Shown here: in pieces, positions 15,062 to 20,196 of the stretch
Layout: every line of letters begins with the position of its first letter
Position numbering within the stretch: position 1 is the first letter of the stretch
From: a virus
Length of the DNA: 21,135 nt
Virus record (IMG/VR): IMGVR_UViG_3300009551_000129
Span: 1-21,135 of that record
Direction: 5' to 3' (one strand)
Translations under genes and position numbers: made by a program
Notes under the pieces: generated by a model
Database searches by the model: none
What the model saw: the letters and a program-made list of their open reading frames with translations, nothing else
What the model was told of the DNA's origin: nothing

Positions 15062-15268
15062 ATGGGAGTGTGCGAGGGCTGCACCTATCAATACTTTAGC
15101 TGCACGACCGAGGCGCGAATTTACGTGGTTGGTCGATCCGTTGCTGATCGGTTGCTATCGGCGAGAGCGATGGTCAAAGCGGACTCTGAGAAATCTATGG
15201 CTCAAGGAGCATCGCAATTAGCAAGCTGCTCCGAATGGAAGAAAGTAGTGCTTTACAATCCCTTCTAG
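15062..15268 (+). CDS. Small Cys-containing protein after the portal
   Basis: 68 residues from ATG 15062 (MGVCEGCTYQYFSCTTEARI). The C4-x2-C7 pair and C14 could bind metal, and the rest is helical (VADRLLSARAMVKADSEKSM ... LASCSEWKKVVLYNPF). Two frames overlap here: this one and one starting at the ATGA overlap at 15024. The 15024 frame gives an Arg/Leu/Trp-rich product that looks like a shadow, so I prefer this one, though its start lacks a ribosome site. AAGGTG at 15031-15036 lies ten bases before an in-frame CTG at 15047, so a nonstandard start is possible. The terminator follows 26 bases after the stop. Confidence 0.5.
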   Translation: MGVCEGCTYQYFSCTTEARIYVVGRSVADRLLSARAMVKADSEKSMAQGASQLASCSEWKKVVLYNPF

Positions 15269-15294
15269 TCGCATACAATTTAGCTTTCTGAATT

Positions 15295-15325
15295 GACCGG
15301 GATTTAGCCTCCCGGTCTTTTCATT
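15295..15325 (+). terminator. Rho-independent terminator after the packaging genes
   Basis: GACCGGGA (15295-15302) and TCCCGGTC (15310-15317) form a perfect eight-pair stem around a seven-base loop, followed by TTTTCATT. It ends the terminase-portal transcription unit and separates it from the accessory cassette that begins at 15371. Confidence 0.85.
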
Positions 15326-15336
15326 GCCCTCTCAAT

Positions 15337-15370
15337 ACCTACTTGCATTCCTACAGGGTGTAGGTGTAGG
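15337..15370 (+). promoter_or_regulatory. Nested hairpin covering the ribosome binding site of the next gene
   Basis: CCTACA (15350-15355) pairs perfectly with TGTAGG (15359-15364) around GGG. A second CCTAC (15338-15342) can pair with GTAGG (15366-15370), enclosing the first stem. ACCTAC (15337-15342) can instead pair with GTAGGT (15360-15365), so the structures compete. The AGGTGTAGG run that must serve as ribosome site for ATG 15371 lies inside the stems. It could be an RNA switch or, as DNA, an inverted-repeat operator. Confidence 0.45.
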
Positions 15371-15898
15371 ATGCGTAAAATGATAACGCCAATCTTTAGC
15401 AACGGGGAAAGATACGCGCTACGGTGGGCGGTCTTACCACTGAGTTCACTGATGTTGTTCTACTGTGTGTGGGCCTGGCATCCCGTCGTTGGGCTATTCG
15501 CTCTGCTGTCGGTGGCTATGGCGAGCGTTTTTGGATTTGATATGAGAAGACGGAACGTTCTTATTGATAATCGTGCGCCGCATGAACGCTGGCCCGAGAT
15601 ATTACATTGGCAAAAGGATGACTTGTTCGAGGTAAGAGGGGCGTACTGTGGTCAAGCATTTTTAGAGTCAGTTACAGAGAGCGGCTCGGCCTACGTTATA
15701 GAAGGGCTATCACCGCAGGGCGGTCGCCCTGAGAAGTGGGCCGTATCCGATTTGGTAGGTAAAAATCGCAGCCTGAGATCGCGATATATCTCCGCTGAAA
15801 TGAAGCAATCAAACGAATACATGGAATTACTAGATGCTTTTCACCAATCGGTCGAAGAACTACGCGCGCGAGATAGAACAAATGGCCTACCAAAGTAA
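15371..15898 (+). CDS. Two-pass membrane protein with cytoplasmic domain
   Basis: 175 residues from ATG 15371 (ATG 15380 is an in-frame alternative). Residues about 17-36 and 38-57 are hydrophobic (ALRWAVLPLSSLMLFYCVWA, VVGLFALLSVAMASVFGF), forming a hairpin with both ends inside given the RR-rich border (DMRRRNVLID). The remaining about 115 residues are a soluble domain with mixed strand and helix (DDLFEVRGAYCGQAFLES, SAYVIEGLSPQ). No family is recognised. It sits after a terminator, inside the head operon, with a structured leader. This is the typical placement of an accessory (moron) gene such as a superinfection-exclusion or immunity protein, though that is inference. It overlaps the next gene by 17 bases. 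Confidence 0.7.
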   Translation: MRKMITPIFSNGERYALRWAVLPLSSLMLFYCVWAWHPVVGLFALLSVAMASVFGFDMRRRNVLIDNRAPHERWPEILHWQKDDLFEVRGAYCGQAFLESVTESGSAYVIEGLSPQGGRPEKWAVSDLVGKNRSLRSRYISAEMKQSNEYMELLDAFHQSVEELRARDRTNGLPK

Positions 15899-16196
15899 AA
15901 CCTATTCTCTCTCAGATGAAGTGATCGCGTGGCTGGGCACGTTGAAAGATGACTATGGCTCAGTCAACAAAGGACTCTTGGCGATGATGGCCGGGCAGAA
16001 TACCGACGTCGCTAAAACCGACGCCATCGGAGAGGGCGAGTACGTTGACAACCGTCCAAAGAACGCCTACTGCAAGCACTGTGGGAAGCGTTTCGCCGGA
16101 GCGAAGTTCGCAACCATTTGTCCTGAATGTAAATCCAGTGGGCATACTTTAACTCCTGCTGAATGTCCTGTATGTAATGAAGCGAGAGCTCTATGA
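15882..16196 (+). CDS. RHH-like N-terminus fused to zinc-ribbon domain
   Basis: 104 residues from ATG 15882; the frame is open further upstream but that part is antisense-like to the end of the preceding gene. Residues 7-36 (TYSLSDEVIAWLGTLKDDYG plus SVNKGLLAMM) resemble a ribbon-helix-helix or similar short DNA-binding unit. Residues 61-98 hold three Cys pairs, C64/C67, C80/C83 and C95/C98, consistent with a zinc ribbon plus an extra knuckle. The likely role is a small DNA-binding regulator, possibly of its own cassette, whose leader contains an inverted repeat. It overlaps both neighbours (17 bases before, ATGA after), so the three genes are co-translated. Confidence 0.65.
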   Translation: MAYQSKTYSLSDEVIAWLGTLKDDYGSVNKGLLAMMAGQNTDVAKTDAIGEGEYVDNRPKNAYCKHCGKRFAGAKFATICPECKSSGHTLTPAECPVCNEARAL

Positions 16197-16366
16197 GTTC
16201 TAGGGACACGGGATTCTTTGCGACCATATGTCTAATCCACTGGTGCCTAGGGGTGGCGGCCTTCATTTTGAGTATTTTTGATTTGCGACTTGCAATCTTT
16301 GGATTAGGCTGCTGGTTGATTGCGGCCTTATCTTTGTCGGAATGTGCGCGAGTGAATGACAACTAA
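16193..16366 (+). CDS. Small two-segment membrane protein
   Basis: 57 residues from ATG 16193, an exact ATGA overlap with the preceding stop. Hydrophobic segments lie at about 8-29 (FFATICLIHWCLGVAAFILSI) and 31-49 (RLAIFGLGCWLIAALSLS), separated by one Asp-Leu-Arg turn, with a polar tail (ECARVNDN). This is a minimal helical hairpin of unknown function. Being the second membrane protein of a three-gene coupled cassette, it may act with the protein at 15371. No database family is recognised. Confidence 0.65.
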   Translation: MSSRDTGFFATICLIHWCLGVAAFILSIFDLRLAIFGLGCWLIAALSLSECARVNDN

Positions 16367-16396
16367 TGTCCTCGTGTGTGGGGAGGGAAGGGCTAT

Positions 16397-16744
16397 ATGA
16401 GGGAACATAAACCGGGTAATCAGTATTTCACTGTGACCGAGGAACATATCAAGCTATTACGCCGTGCCGTTGTCGGCTGGGAAGATGGCGAGTTTGGCGC
16501 ACCCTCAATCGACTGTAAACGCCCTTACGGAAACTCGTCTGTCTACAACGACATTGCGGAGATTCTCGGAATCGAACCGACAGATGCCGATAATCAGGAT
16601 TTTAGTTCTGAGCAGCTTGACGACATGAGATCTTTGCACGAAGAGACGAGGACTGCATTGCAGATATTCCTAACTACTGGCCAGATGCTCGCAGGTGAGT
16701 ATGAAGCAGATCGATATCGGGATGACTGGAGACTAATGAAATGA
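16397..16744 (+). CDS. Phage hypothetical protein (conserved GWEDGEFGAPSIDCKRPYGN motif)
   Basis: 115 residues from ATG 16397, with GGGAGGGAAGG at 16381-16391 upstream. The sequence YFTVTEEHIKLLRRA then WEDGEFGAPSIDCKRPYGNS and VYNDIAEILGI is a pattern I recognise from many phage hypothetical proteins, usually about 100-120 residues long. The C-terminal half is helical (SSEQLDDMRSLHEETRTALQ). Its function has not been shown to my knowledge. It begins the chain of ATGA-coupled genes leading to the minor head protein, so it is co-expressed with the head genes. Confidence 0.75.
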   Translation: MREHKPGNQYFTVTEEHIKLLRRAVVGWEDGEFGAPSIDCKRPYGNSSVYNDIAEILGIEPTDADNQDFSSEQLDDMRSLHEETRTALQIFLTTGQMLAGEYEADRYRDDWRLMK

Positions 16745-16944
16745 GCGATAACAACGAACTACTAACCGGGATTGAAGAAATCGACAGAGAGATTCTCGCA
16801 CTGCTACCACAGACACAGACCATGTCAGCAGAGAGCGGAATGAACGATCGCGTCAGCCAATTGGGCAGCATGGCGGCATCGCAGAGAATTGCCGGATTAA
16901 GACAGGCGGCAGAGATTATCAAAGCGCGCGAGAGCGACAAATGA
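16741..16944 (+). CDS. Small helical protein, 67 residues
   Basis: Starts at an ATGA overlap with the preceding gene and ends in another with the next, so it is translationally coupled on both sides. The product is acidic and almost wholly helical (LLTGIEEIDREILALLPQTQ, SQRIAGLRQAAEIIKARES). No domain is recognised and there is no Cys, membrane segment or signal. The position suggests a small helper of head assembly, which is inference. Confidence 0.6.
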   Translation: MSDNNELLTGIEEIDREILALLPQTQTMSAESGMNDRVSQLGSMAASQRIAGLRQAAEIIKARESDK

Positions 16945-17354
16945 TTTGGGACAAAGTTCAGCGCAGATTTGAGCACGATGACGGTACTCCCTTGACTCCT
17001 GCCGAGGTAAAGAAGCACATTCACGACTTCATCGAATTAGAACAAAAGCTGATCTCTGCACAAGCTGAGAAGCTTGTACGCGATGAATTGACCGTTGCTG
17101 AGTTCTTTCAGTTCATGCGTCACAAGATTACAGCCATGCACCAAGTAACCGGAGCGATTGCTTATGGAGGTCAATCTCAACTCAACAGAGAGCGGCAAAA
17201 GAGAATCAATCAAAAGATACTTTCAGAGTTGAGGTATCTGAATGAGTTTGAAGCACAAGTTGAGCAATCATTTGCGGTAGTTGATAAAATAGCGGATAAG
17301 GTTGCAATTAGTGCAAAGAGAGGTAAGGACGGTAATGCAAACACTTCAGCCTGA
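16941..17354 (+). CDS. Minor head protein, N-terminal half
   Basis: 137 residues from an ATGA overlap. Residues about 30-112 match, from memory, the N-terminal part of phage minor head proteins: a helical lead, then DELTVAEFFQFMRHKITAMH, AIAYGGQSQLNRERQKRINQ and SELRYLNEFEAQVEQ. In ordinary relatives this pattern (xISVxEWxxxMRxxIKxxH ... GG ... YxFLxxFAxxI) continues straight into a Cys-rich C-terminal part. Here the protein ends after a short basic tail, and the expected continuation is found in a separate gene at 17783. The minor head protein links the portal or head interior to the shell and is needed for head assembly in related systems. The next gene starts 20 bases before its stop. Confidence 0.6.
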   Translation: MIWDKVQRRFEHDDGTPLTPAEVKKHIHDFIELEQKLISAQAEKLVRDELTVAEFFQFMRHKITAMHQVTGAIAYGGQSQLNRERQKRINQKILSELRYLNEFEAQVEQSFAVVDKIADKVAISAKRGKDGNANTSA

Positions 17355-17553
17355 ATCCGACTGGCCCGACTGGACGGATGCTGGAAAGCGCGTGGAAGTG
17401 AAACTAGAAAGCGGCGTCACGGTGCGGGGCGAATTAATCGTTGATGACTTTATCCCTAGTGATAGTGGCGAAGTCCCGCTATTTATAGTACTGGGCGACG
17501 ACGATACTAAGCACGGGTTTTCCGCAAATGACGGATGGATGTTTGAGCCATGA
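17335..17553 (+). CDS. Small SH3-like beta-barrel protein between the minor-head halves
   Basis: 72 residues from ATG 17335, overlapping the preceding gene by 20 bases and the next by an ATGA. AAGGA lies just upstream. The core RVEVKLESGVTVRGELIVDD ... VPLFIVLGDDDTKHGFSAND is a run of five or so strands as in Sm- or SH3-like barrels. It is short, acidic and soluble. No specific family is recognised. It separates the two halves of the minor head protein and may be an inserted accessory gene or a partner of the halves. Confidence 0.65.
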   Translation: MQTLQPESDWPDWTDAGKRVEVKLESGVTVRGELIVDDFIPSDSGEVPLFIVLGDDDTKHGFSANDGWMFEP

Positions 17554-17771
17554 ACATACTTAGCGATGAGGAATTCGACCGACACATGGAAGATCTGCGG
17601 CAACGCGCAGGCATGTCTAGTGCGGACGCTGCGCACAGTCGCCTAGCCGCAGCGTTGGATGCCGTAACGAATGCACTTCAACGCTTCGGGAGTGCGTTAG
17701 AAGTAGCAGTCGAGCAATGGCCCGAGCTCGTATACGAAGATATGTTAGATGCAGAATATTTAGAAGATTAA
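17550..17771 (+). CDS. Small acidic helical protein
   Basis: 73 residues from an ATGA overlap with the previous gene. It is helical throughout (DEEFDRHMEDLRQRAGMSSA, AAALDAVTNALQRFGSALEV) with an acidic tail (YEDMLDAEYLED). No motif or family is recognised. With the gene before it, it occupies the interval between the two halves of the minor head protein. The following gene begins 11 bases downstream at a GTG with TAAGG as its ribosome site. Confidence 0.6.
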   Translation: MNILSDEEFDRHMEDLRQRAGMSSADAAHSRLAAALDAVTNALQRFGSALEVAVEQWPELVYEDMLDAEYLED

Positions 17772-17782
17772 GGCCGCTTGCT

Positions 17783-18280
17783 GTGGCACGCAAAGGCTCA
17801 CGTAAAGACATCCAGGATGAAATCAGGCAGAAGGTAAGAAGAGCAATTCTCACCGCTGCTCCCTCTGAGGCTGAAGATCTCATTGCTGAAGCCCTCGGTG
17901 AAGACGTAGCAATCCCTGCTATTGGAAATCTGGTTGAAGATTTAATCGGCGGGCAGATTGTTAACCGAGCAACGATGTATGCGGAAGCTGCCTATGCTAC
18001 TTACGAGAACAACGTAGTCGAGAGAGAGAAAGACGAAGGCGTAACGCTCGGGCGCAGGGTACTTGAGGAAGGTGATAACTGTGAGGACTGCATCGCTGCC
18101 GCAACTGAAGAGTTCATCCCGCTTGATGAGATACCGGAAATTTCTGACAGCATCTGCGGGGTAAGATGCAGATGCAGCATAGAATTTTCGATAGACGGAG
18201 TTCAGTTTTCAACATCTGATTTATTCAGTGCAGTTGTTGGTGGTCAAGATCAGTATGGTGGAGACGTGGAGATTCGATGA
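17783..18280 (+). CDS. Minor head protein, C-terminal half (head morphogenesis Cys-rich domain)
   Basis: 165 residues from GTG 17783, with TAAGG at 17769-17773; the frame is open upstream but that part is Arg-rich shadow of the previous gene. Residues about 55-135 match the C-terminal part of phage minor head proteins: RATMYAEAAYATYEN, GRRVLEEGDNCEDCIAAA, EFIPLDEIPEISDS, ICGVRCRCSIEF, with Cys at 100, 103, 125, 129 and 131. The N-terminal 50 residues are a helical extension I do not recognise, and about 30 residues follow the core. The N-terminal half of the family is encoded separately at 16941. It is coupled by ATGA to the next gene. Confidence 0.65.
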   Translation: MARKGSRKDIQDEIRQKVRRAILTAAPSEAEDLIAEALGEDVAIPAIGNLVEDLIGGQIVNRATMYAEAAYATYENNVVEREKDEGVTLGRRVLEEGDNCEDCIAAATEEFIPLDEIPEISDSICGVRCRCSIEFSIDGVQFSTSDLFSAVVGGQDQYGGDVEIR

Positions 18281-18495
18281 CGCTTGAGGTATTCGAGATT
18301 GGTTCCCATGTGGTGATTGACGGTGAGATTCCCGCGATCGTGACCGCGATTAACGTGCGCGGAACTGAGCACCGATTACAGTATGAAGTTACGTGGTGGG
18401 ATGAGCGCACGCGGAAAAGTGAATGGGTTGAGCCTTTCGAGATCAAGCCGAAGGACGCAAAGACGCGGACAATGACATTCAAACCGCCATCGTAA
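18277..18495 (+). CDS. Small SH3/KOW-like protein
   Basis: 72 residues from an ATGA overlap with the minor head C-terminal gene. FEIGSHVVIDGEIPAIVTAI then RLQYEVTWWDERTRKSEWVE reads as a small barrel of the type that opens with a GxxVxxxxxxxGxVxxI turn. Such short proteins are common in phage head modules but their role is not known. The C-terminus is basic. It is the last plus-strand gene before the minus-strand cassette, and a terminator-like hairpin follows at 18528. Confidence 0.7.
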   Translation: MTLEVFEIGSHVVIDGEIPAIVTAINVRGTEHRLQYEVTWWDERTRKSEWVEPFEIKPKDAKTRTMTFKPPS

Positions 18496-18527
18496 ACGGC
18501 GCACAACAAACACCGTTGCGATAGCGA

Positions 18528-18574
18528 GCGGCTCTGGAGGCGGTGACACGTTTCAGGGCCGCTTCTCTCTTTTG
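18528..18574 (+). terminator. Candidate plus-strand terminator overlapping a minus-strand gene end
   Basis: GCGGCTCTG (18528-18536) pairs with CAGGGCCGC (18554-18562), nine pairs with one G-U, around a 17-base loop; TTCTCTCTTTTG follows. It would end rightward transcription after 18495. The tail falls inside the last codons of the minus-strand gene at 18553. Confidence 0.55.
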
Positions 18575-18753
18575 AGAATGGCCCAGCCGAAGTTTTTGCC
18601 TCCCGGCTCATAAGCAACTACGTCACCCTCGCGTACATTGAAATCGGCCCTCGGTATGTCCGCTATAACGGCGTAATGCGGATCGTCTCCGAACAGGAGC
18701 GGTCTTCCATTCGGCACGAACTGTATTCTCTTTACTTGTATCGTATCTGCCAT
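18553..18753 (-). CDS. Small minus-strand hypothetical protein
   Basis: 66 residues read leftwards from ATG at 18753. The sequence is beta-rich (IQVKRIQFVPNGRPLLFGDD, HYAVIADIPRADFNVREGD) and ends VVAYEPGGKNFGWAILKREK, which looks like a small barrel. No family is recognised. It begins 7 bases after the stop of the other minus-strand gene, so the two form a short operon against the direction of the head genes. No terminator for leftward transcription is visible downstream, so read-through would be antisense to the minor head genes. Confidence 0.65.
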   Translation of the reverse strand: MADTIQVKRIQFVPNGRPLLFGDDPHYAVIADIPRADFNVREGDVVAYEPGGKNFGWAILKREKRP

Positions 18754-18760
18754 CGTTCAT

Positions 18761-19072
18761 TCATTTAGATGTTATGTCGGGCGGTAATGGCTGGCGGATC
18801 TCAATCTCGATACCGAATCGCGGCTTAAGAGGATCAAGATGATTTATGTTCTCACCGATGTCTTTGGGGAACACACTCAGGCGCGTATGGGCTAGGCGAG
18901 GATCATAAAAGTACGGGCACTCTTTCAGTAGTTTGCGCTCCATGTGTTCAAGAGCCACCTCCAGAATAGCACTCGGATAATACGCCCGCTCCAAGGTCCC
19001 GAAACTGATCCGCTCTCTCACGTAGGCGTACCCGTTGGGTGCGTAAGTTTTGCGCCACTCAAAGTCTTTCAT
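18761..19072 (-). CDS. Minus-strand hypothetical protein, 103 residues
   Basis: Read leftwards from ATG at 19072 (MKDFEWRKTYAPNGYAYVRE). The frame is open further upstream to 19180 but that would run through the promoter. The protein is mixed helix and strand with SFGTLERAYYPSAILEVALE, CPYFYDPRLAHTRLSVFPKD and FGIEIEIRQPLPPD; no domain is recognised. A perfect extended -10 (TGATATAAT) ends 7 bases before the ATG, so the message is probably leaderless, and indeed no ribosome binding site is seen. With the gene at 18553 it forms a moron-like cassette between minor head and scaffold genes; an accessory or lysogeny role is possible but unproven. Confidence 0.65.
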   Translation of the reverse strand: MKDFEWRKTYAPNGYAYVRERISFGTLERAYYPSAILEVALEHMERKLLKECPYFYDPRLAHTRLSVFPKDIGENINHLDPLKPRFGIEIEIRQPLPPDITSK

Positions 19073-19079
19073 GGCTGGG

Positions 19080-19088
19080 ATTATATCA
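19080..19088 (-). promoter_or_regulatory. Extended -10 promoter for the minus-strand cassette
   Basis: Read on the minus strand, TGATATAAT (19088 to 19080) is a perfect TATAAT with a TGN extension. No good -35 is seen, which is normal for extended -10 promoters. Transcription should begin about 7 bases on, at the A of the ATG at 19072. Confidence 0.55.
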
Positions 19089-19150
19089 GTACTTGACTGC
19101 GGCTTAGCCGTATTAAGTTGACCCGCCCGACAAGCCTTAGCACAAACTCT

Positions 19151-19179
19151 TTGACACACTGACCGTATTCCGTGATACA
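19151..19179 (+). promoter_or_regulatory. Candidate plus-strand promoter for the scaffold-capsid unit
   Basis: A perfect TTGACA (19151-19156), 17 bases, then GATACA (19174-19179), a weak -10 with only three of six matches. It faces the gene at 19262 and diverges from the minus-strand promoter. If active it would restart transcription for scaffold and capsid after the terminator at 18528. Confidence 0.4.
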
Positions 19180-19261
19180 TTCAGCACGGTTAATCCAAAG
19201 ATGCGTCAAAAAGACTCGCAAGCCAAGCCCGATAGCAAGGTTGATACAAGCAGATTGACTG

Positions 19262-19534
19262 ATGCCAAAAGCTAAAGCGCAAACAGTACAACAGGAACCG
19301 CACACGTCGTTTGGGCAGAATGGTTCATGTCCTGATTGTGAGGCTGATAAAAGCACGCTCACAGACGATGAATGCGACTTCATCATCCGACGCTTACTTT
19401 GGAAACTAAGAGACTCGACAAGTCCAATTGATTTCTTTCGTGAGATGAAACGAGGCGTGGTGTTTGAAGTATCTGACGCAAGTAGGGCCCGTGATTTAGT
19501 GCGGCTATTTGCCAAGGCTGAAGGAGCTAAGTGA
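19262..19534 (+). CDS. Small Cys-containing protein before the scaffold gene
   Basis: 90 residues from ATG 19262; no clear ribosome site. An N-terminal polar tail leads to C23-x2-C26 (GSCPDCEADK) and C38, a possible incomplete zinc knuckle. The rest is helical and strand-forming (FIIRRLLWKLRDSTS, MKRGVVFEVSDASRARDLVR). No family is recognised. Its TGA overlaps the scaffold ATG by one base, so the two are coupled. It may be the first gene of the unit driven by the promoter at 19151. Confidence 0.65.
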   Translation: MPKAKAQTVQQEPHTSFGQNGSCPDCEADKSTLTDDECDFIIRRLLWKLRDSTSPIDFFREMKRGVVFEVSDASRARDLVRLFAKAEGAK

Positions 19535-20184
19535 TGCCAGATGATCCCGGTCAAGGAGCCGATCCGACCCAGGCATTTCAGAATCGTCTGAACAAACTGA
19601 ATGGCGATGCAATGCTATTCGCTACTCAACTGTTTGATGAGAACTACCGTCTCAGGGAAGACAAAAGAACGCTTGGCGCTCAACTCGAAGAATTGAAAAC
19701 CAAGGCTCCGGCAGAGGGTGCATTGGTCCTCGTCGGCGATGAGGCTAAGGCTTACGAAGCTTATAAGGCGCTCGGAACTCCAAAGGAACTGAAGGACCGC
19801 ATTGATGCCTATCCAACACTCGAAAATGAAAACAAGGGATTGAAGCTTCGAGACTCGCTGCGCGAGGTCGCAGATGTTGGGTTTGGCGGCAGTAAGTTGA
19901 AGTTTGGGATACTTGAAGATCGAGTGAAAGCTGCCGGTGGAAACCTTCAGTTTGTGATCAAGGAAGAGGGTCGAGATAAGCGCAAGGTCGCTTACGTGAA
20001 GGACGGAGACAAGGAAACTTCGTTAGAACAGTACGCCGAAAAGAATTGGGCGGACTACATGCCATCTCTCAAGGCAGAGCAGGCCAAACGGACAGGCTCA
20101 GCTAATGGCGGAGAGGGCAATGGACAGCCCGCAAAGTTCGATATGAACACGATGATCCGTCAGCAGGCTGGCTACCCTTCCTAA
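19534..20184 (+). CDS. Scaffold-like head assembly protein
   Basis: 216 residues from ATG 19534, with AAGGAG at 19521-19526 (GTG 19531 is too close to that site). An N-terminal helical stretch holds a coiled coil (NRLNKLNGDAMLFATQLFDE ... LREDKRTLGAQLEELKTK). The middle is mixed (LVLVGDEAKAYEAYKALGTP), with a second charged helical part and a Gly/Asn-rich linker near the C-terminus (SANGGEGNGQPAKF). Position directly before the major capsid gene, coiled coil, charge and length all fit a phage scaffolding protein, which templates procapsid assembly and then leaves. A catalytic protease motif is not evident. The TAA is followed at once by the ribosome site of the capsid gene. Confidence 0.7.
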   Translation: MPDDPGQGADPTQAFQNRLNKLNGDAMLFATQLFDENYRLREDKRTLGAQLEELKTKAPAEGALVLVGDEAKAYEAYKALGTPKELKDRIDAYPTLENENKGLKLRDSLREVADVGFGGSKLKFGILEDRVKAAGGNLQFVIKEEGRDKRKVAYVKDGDKETSLEQYAEKNWADYMPSLKAEQAKRTGSANGGEGNGQPAKFDMNTMIRQQAGYPS

Positions 20185-20190
20185 AGGAGG
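20183..20190 (+). promoter_or_regulatory. Strong Shine-Dalgarno sequence of the capsid gene
   Basis: AAAGGAGG, the longest match to the anti-Shine-Dalgarno sequence I see in the window, ends six bases before the ATC at 20197. Its spacing fixes the capsid start at that codon, since the next in-frame ATG (20308) is 117 bases away. Confidence 0.8.
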
Positions 20191-20196
20191 TGTGCC

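Noticed and set aside
15024-15221. 65-residue frame starting at the ATGA overlap with the portal stop
   Set aside because: The product is Arg, Leu and Trp rich like a shadow; the overlapping frame at 15062-15268 looks more natural. The coupling leaves some doubt.
19102-19112. CGGC-TTA-GCCG inverted repeat between the divergent promoters as an operator
   Set aside because: Only four pairs and a single copy; too short to call without a known repressor.
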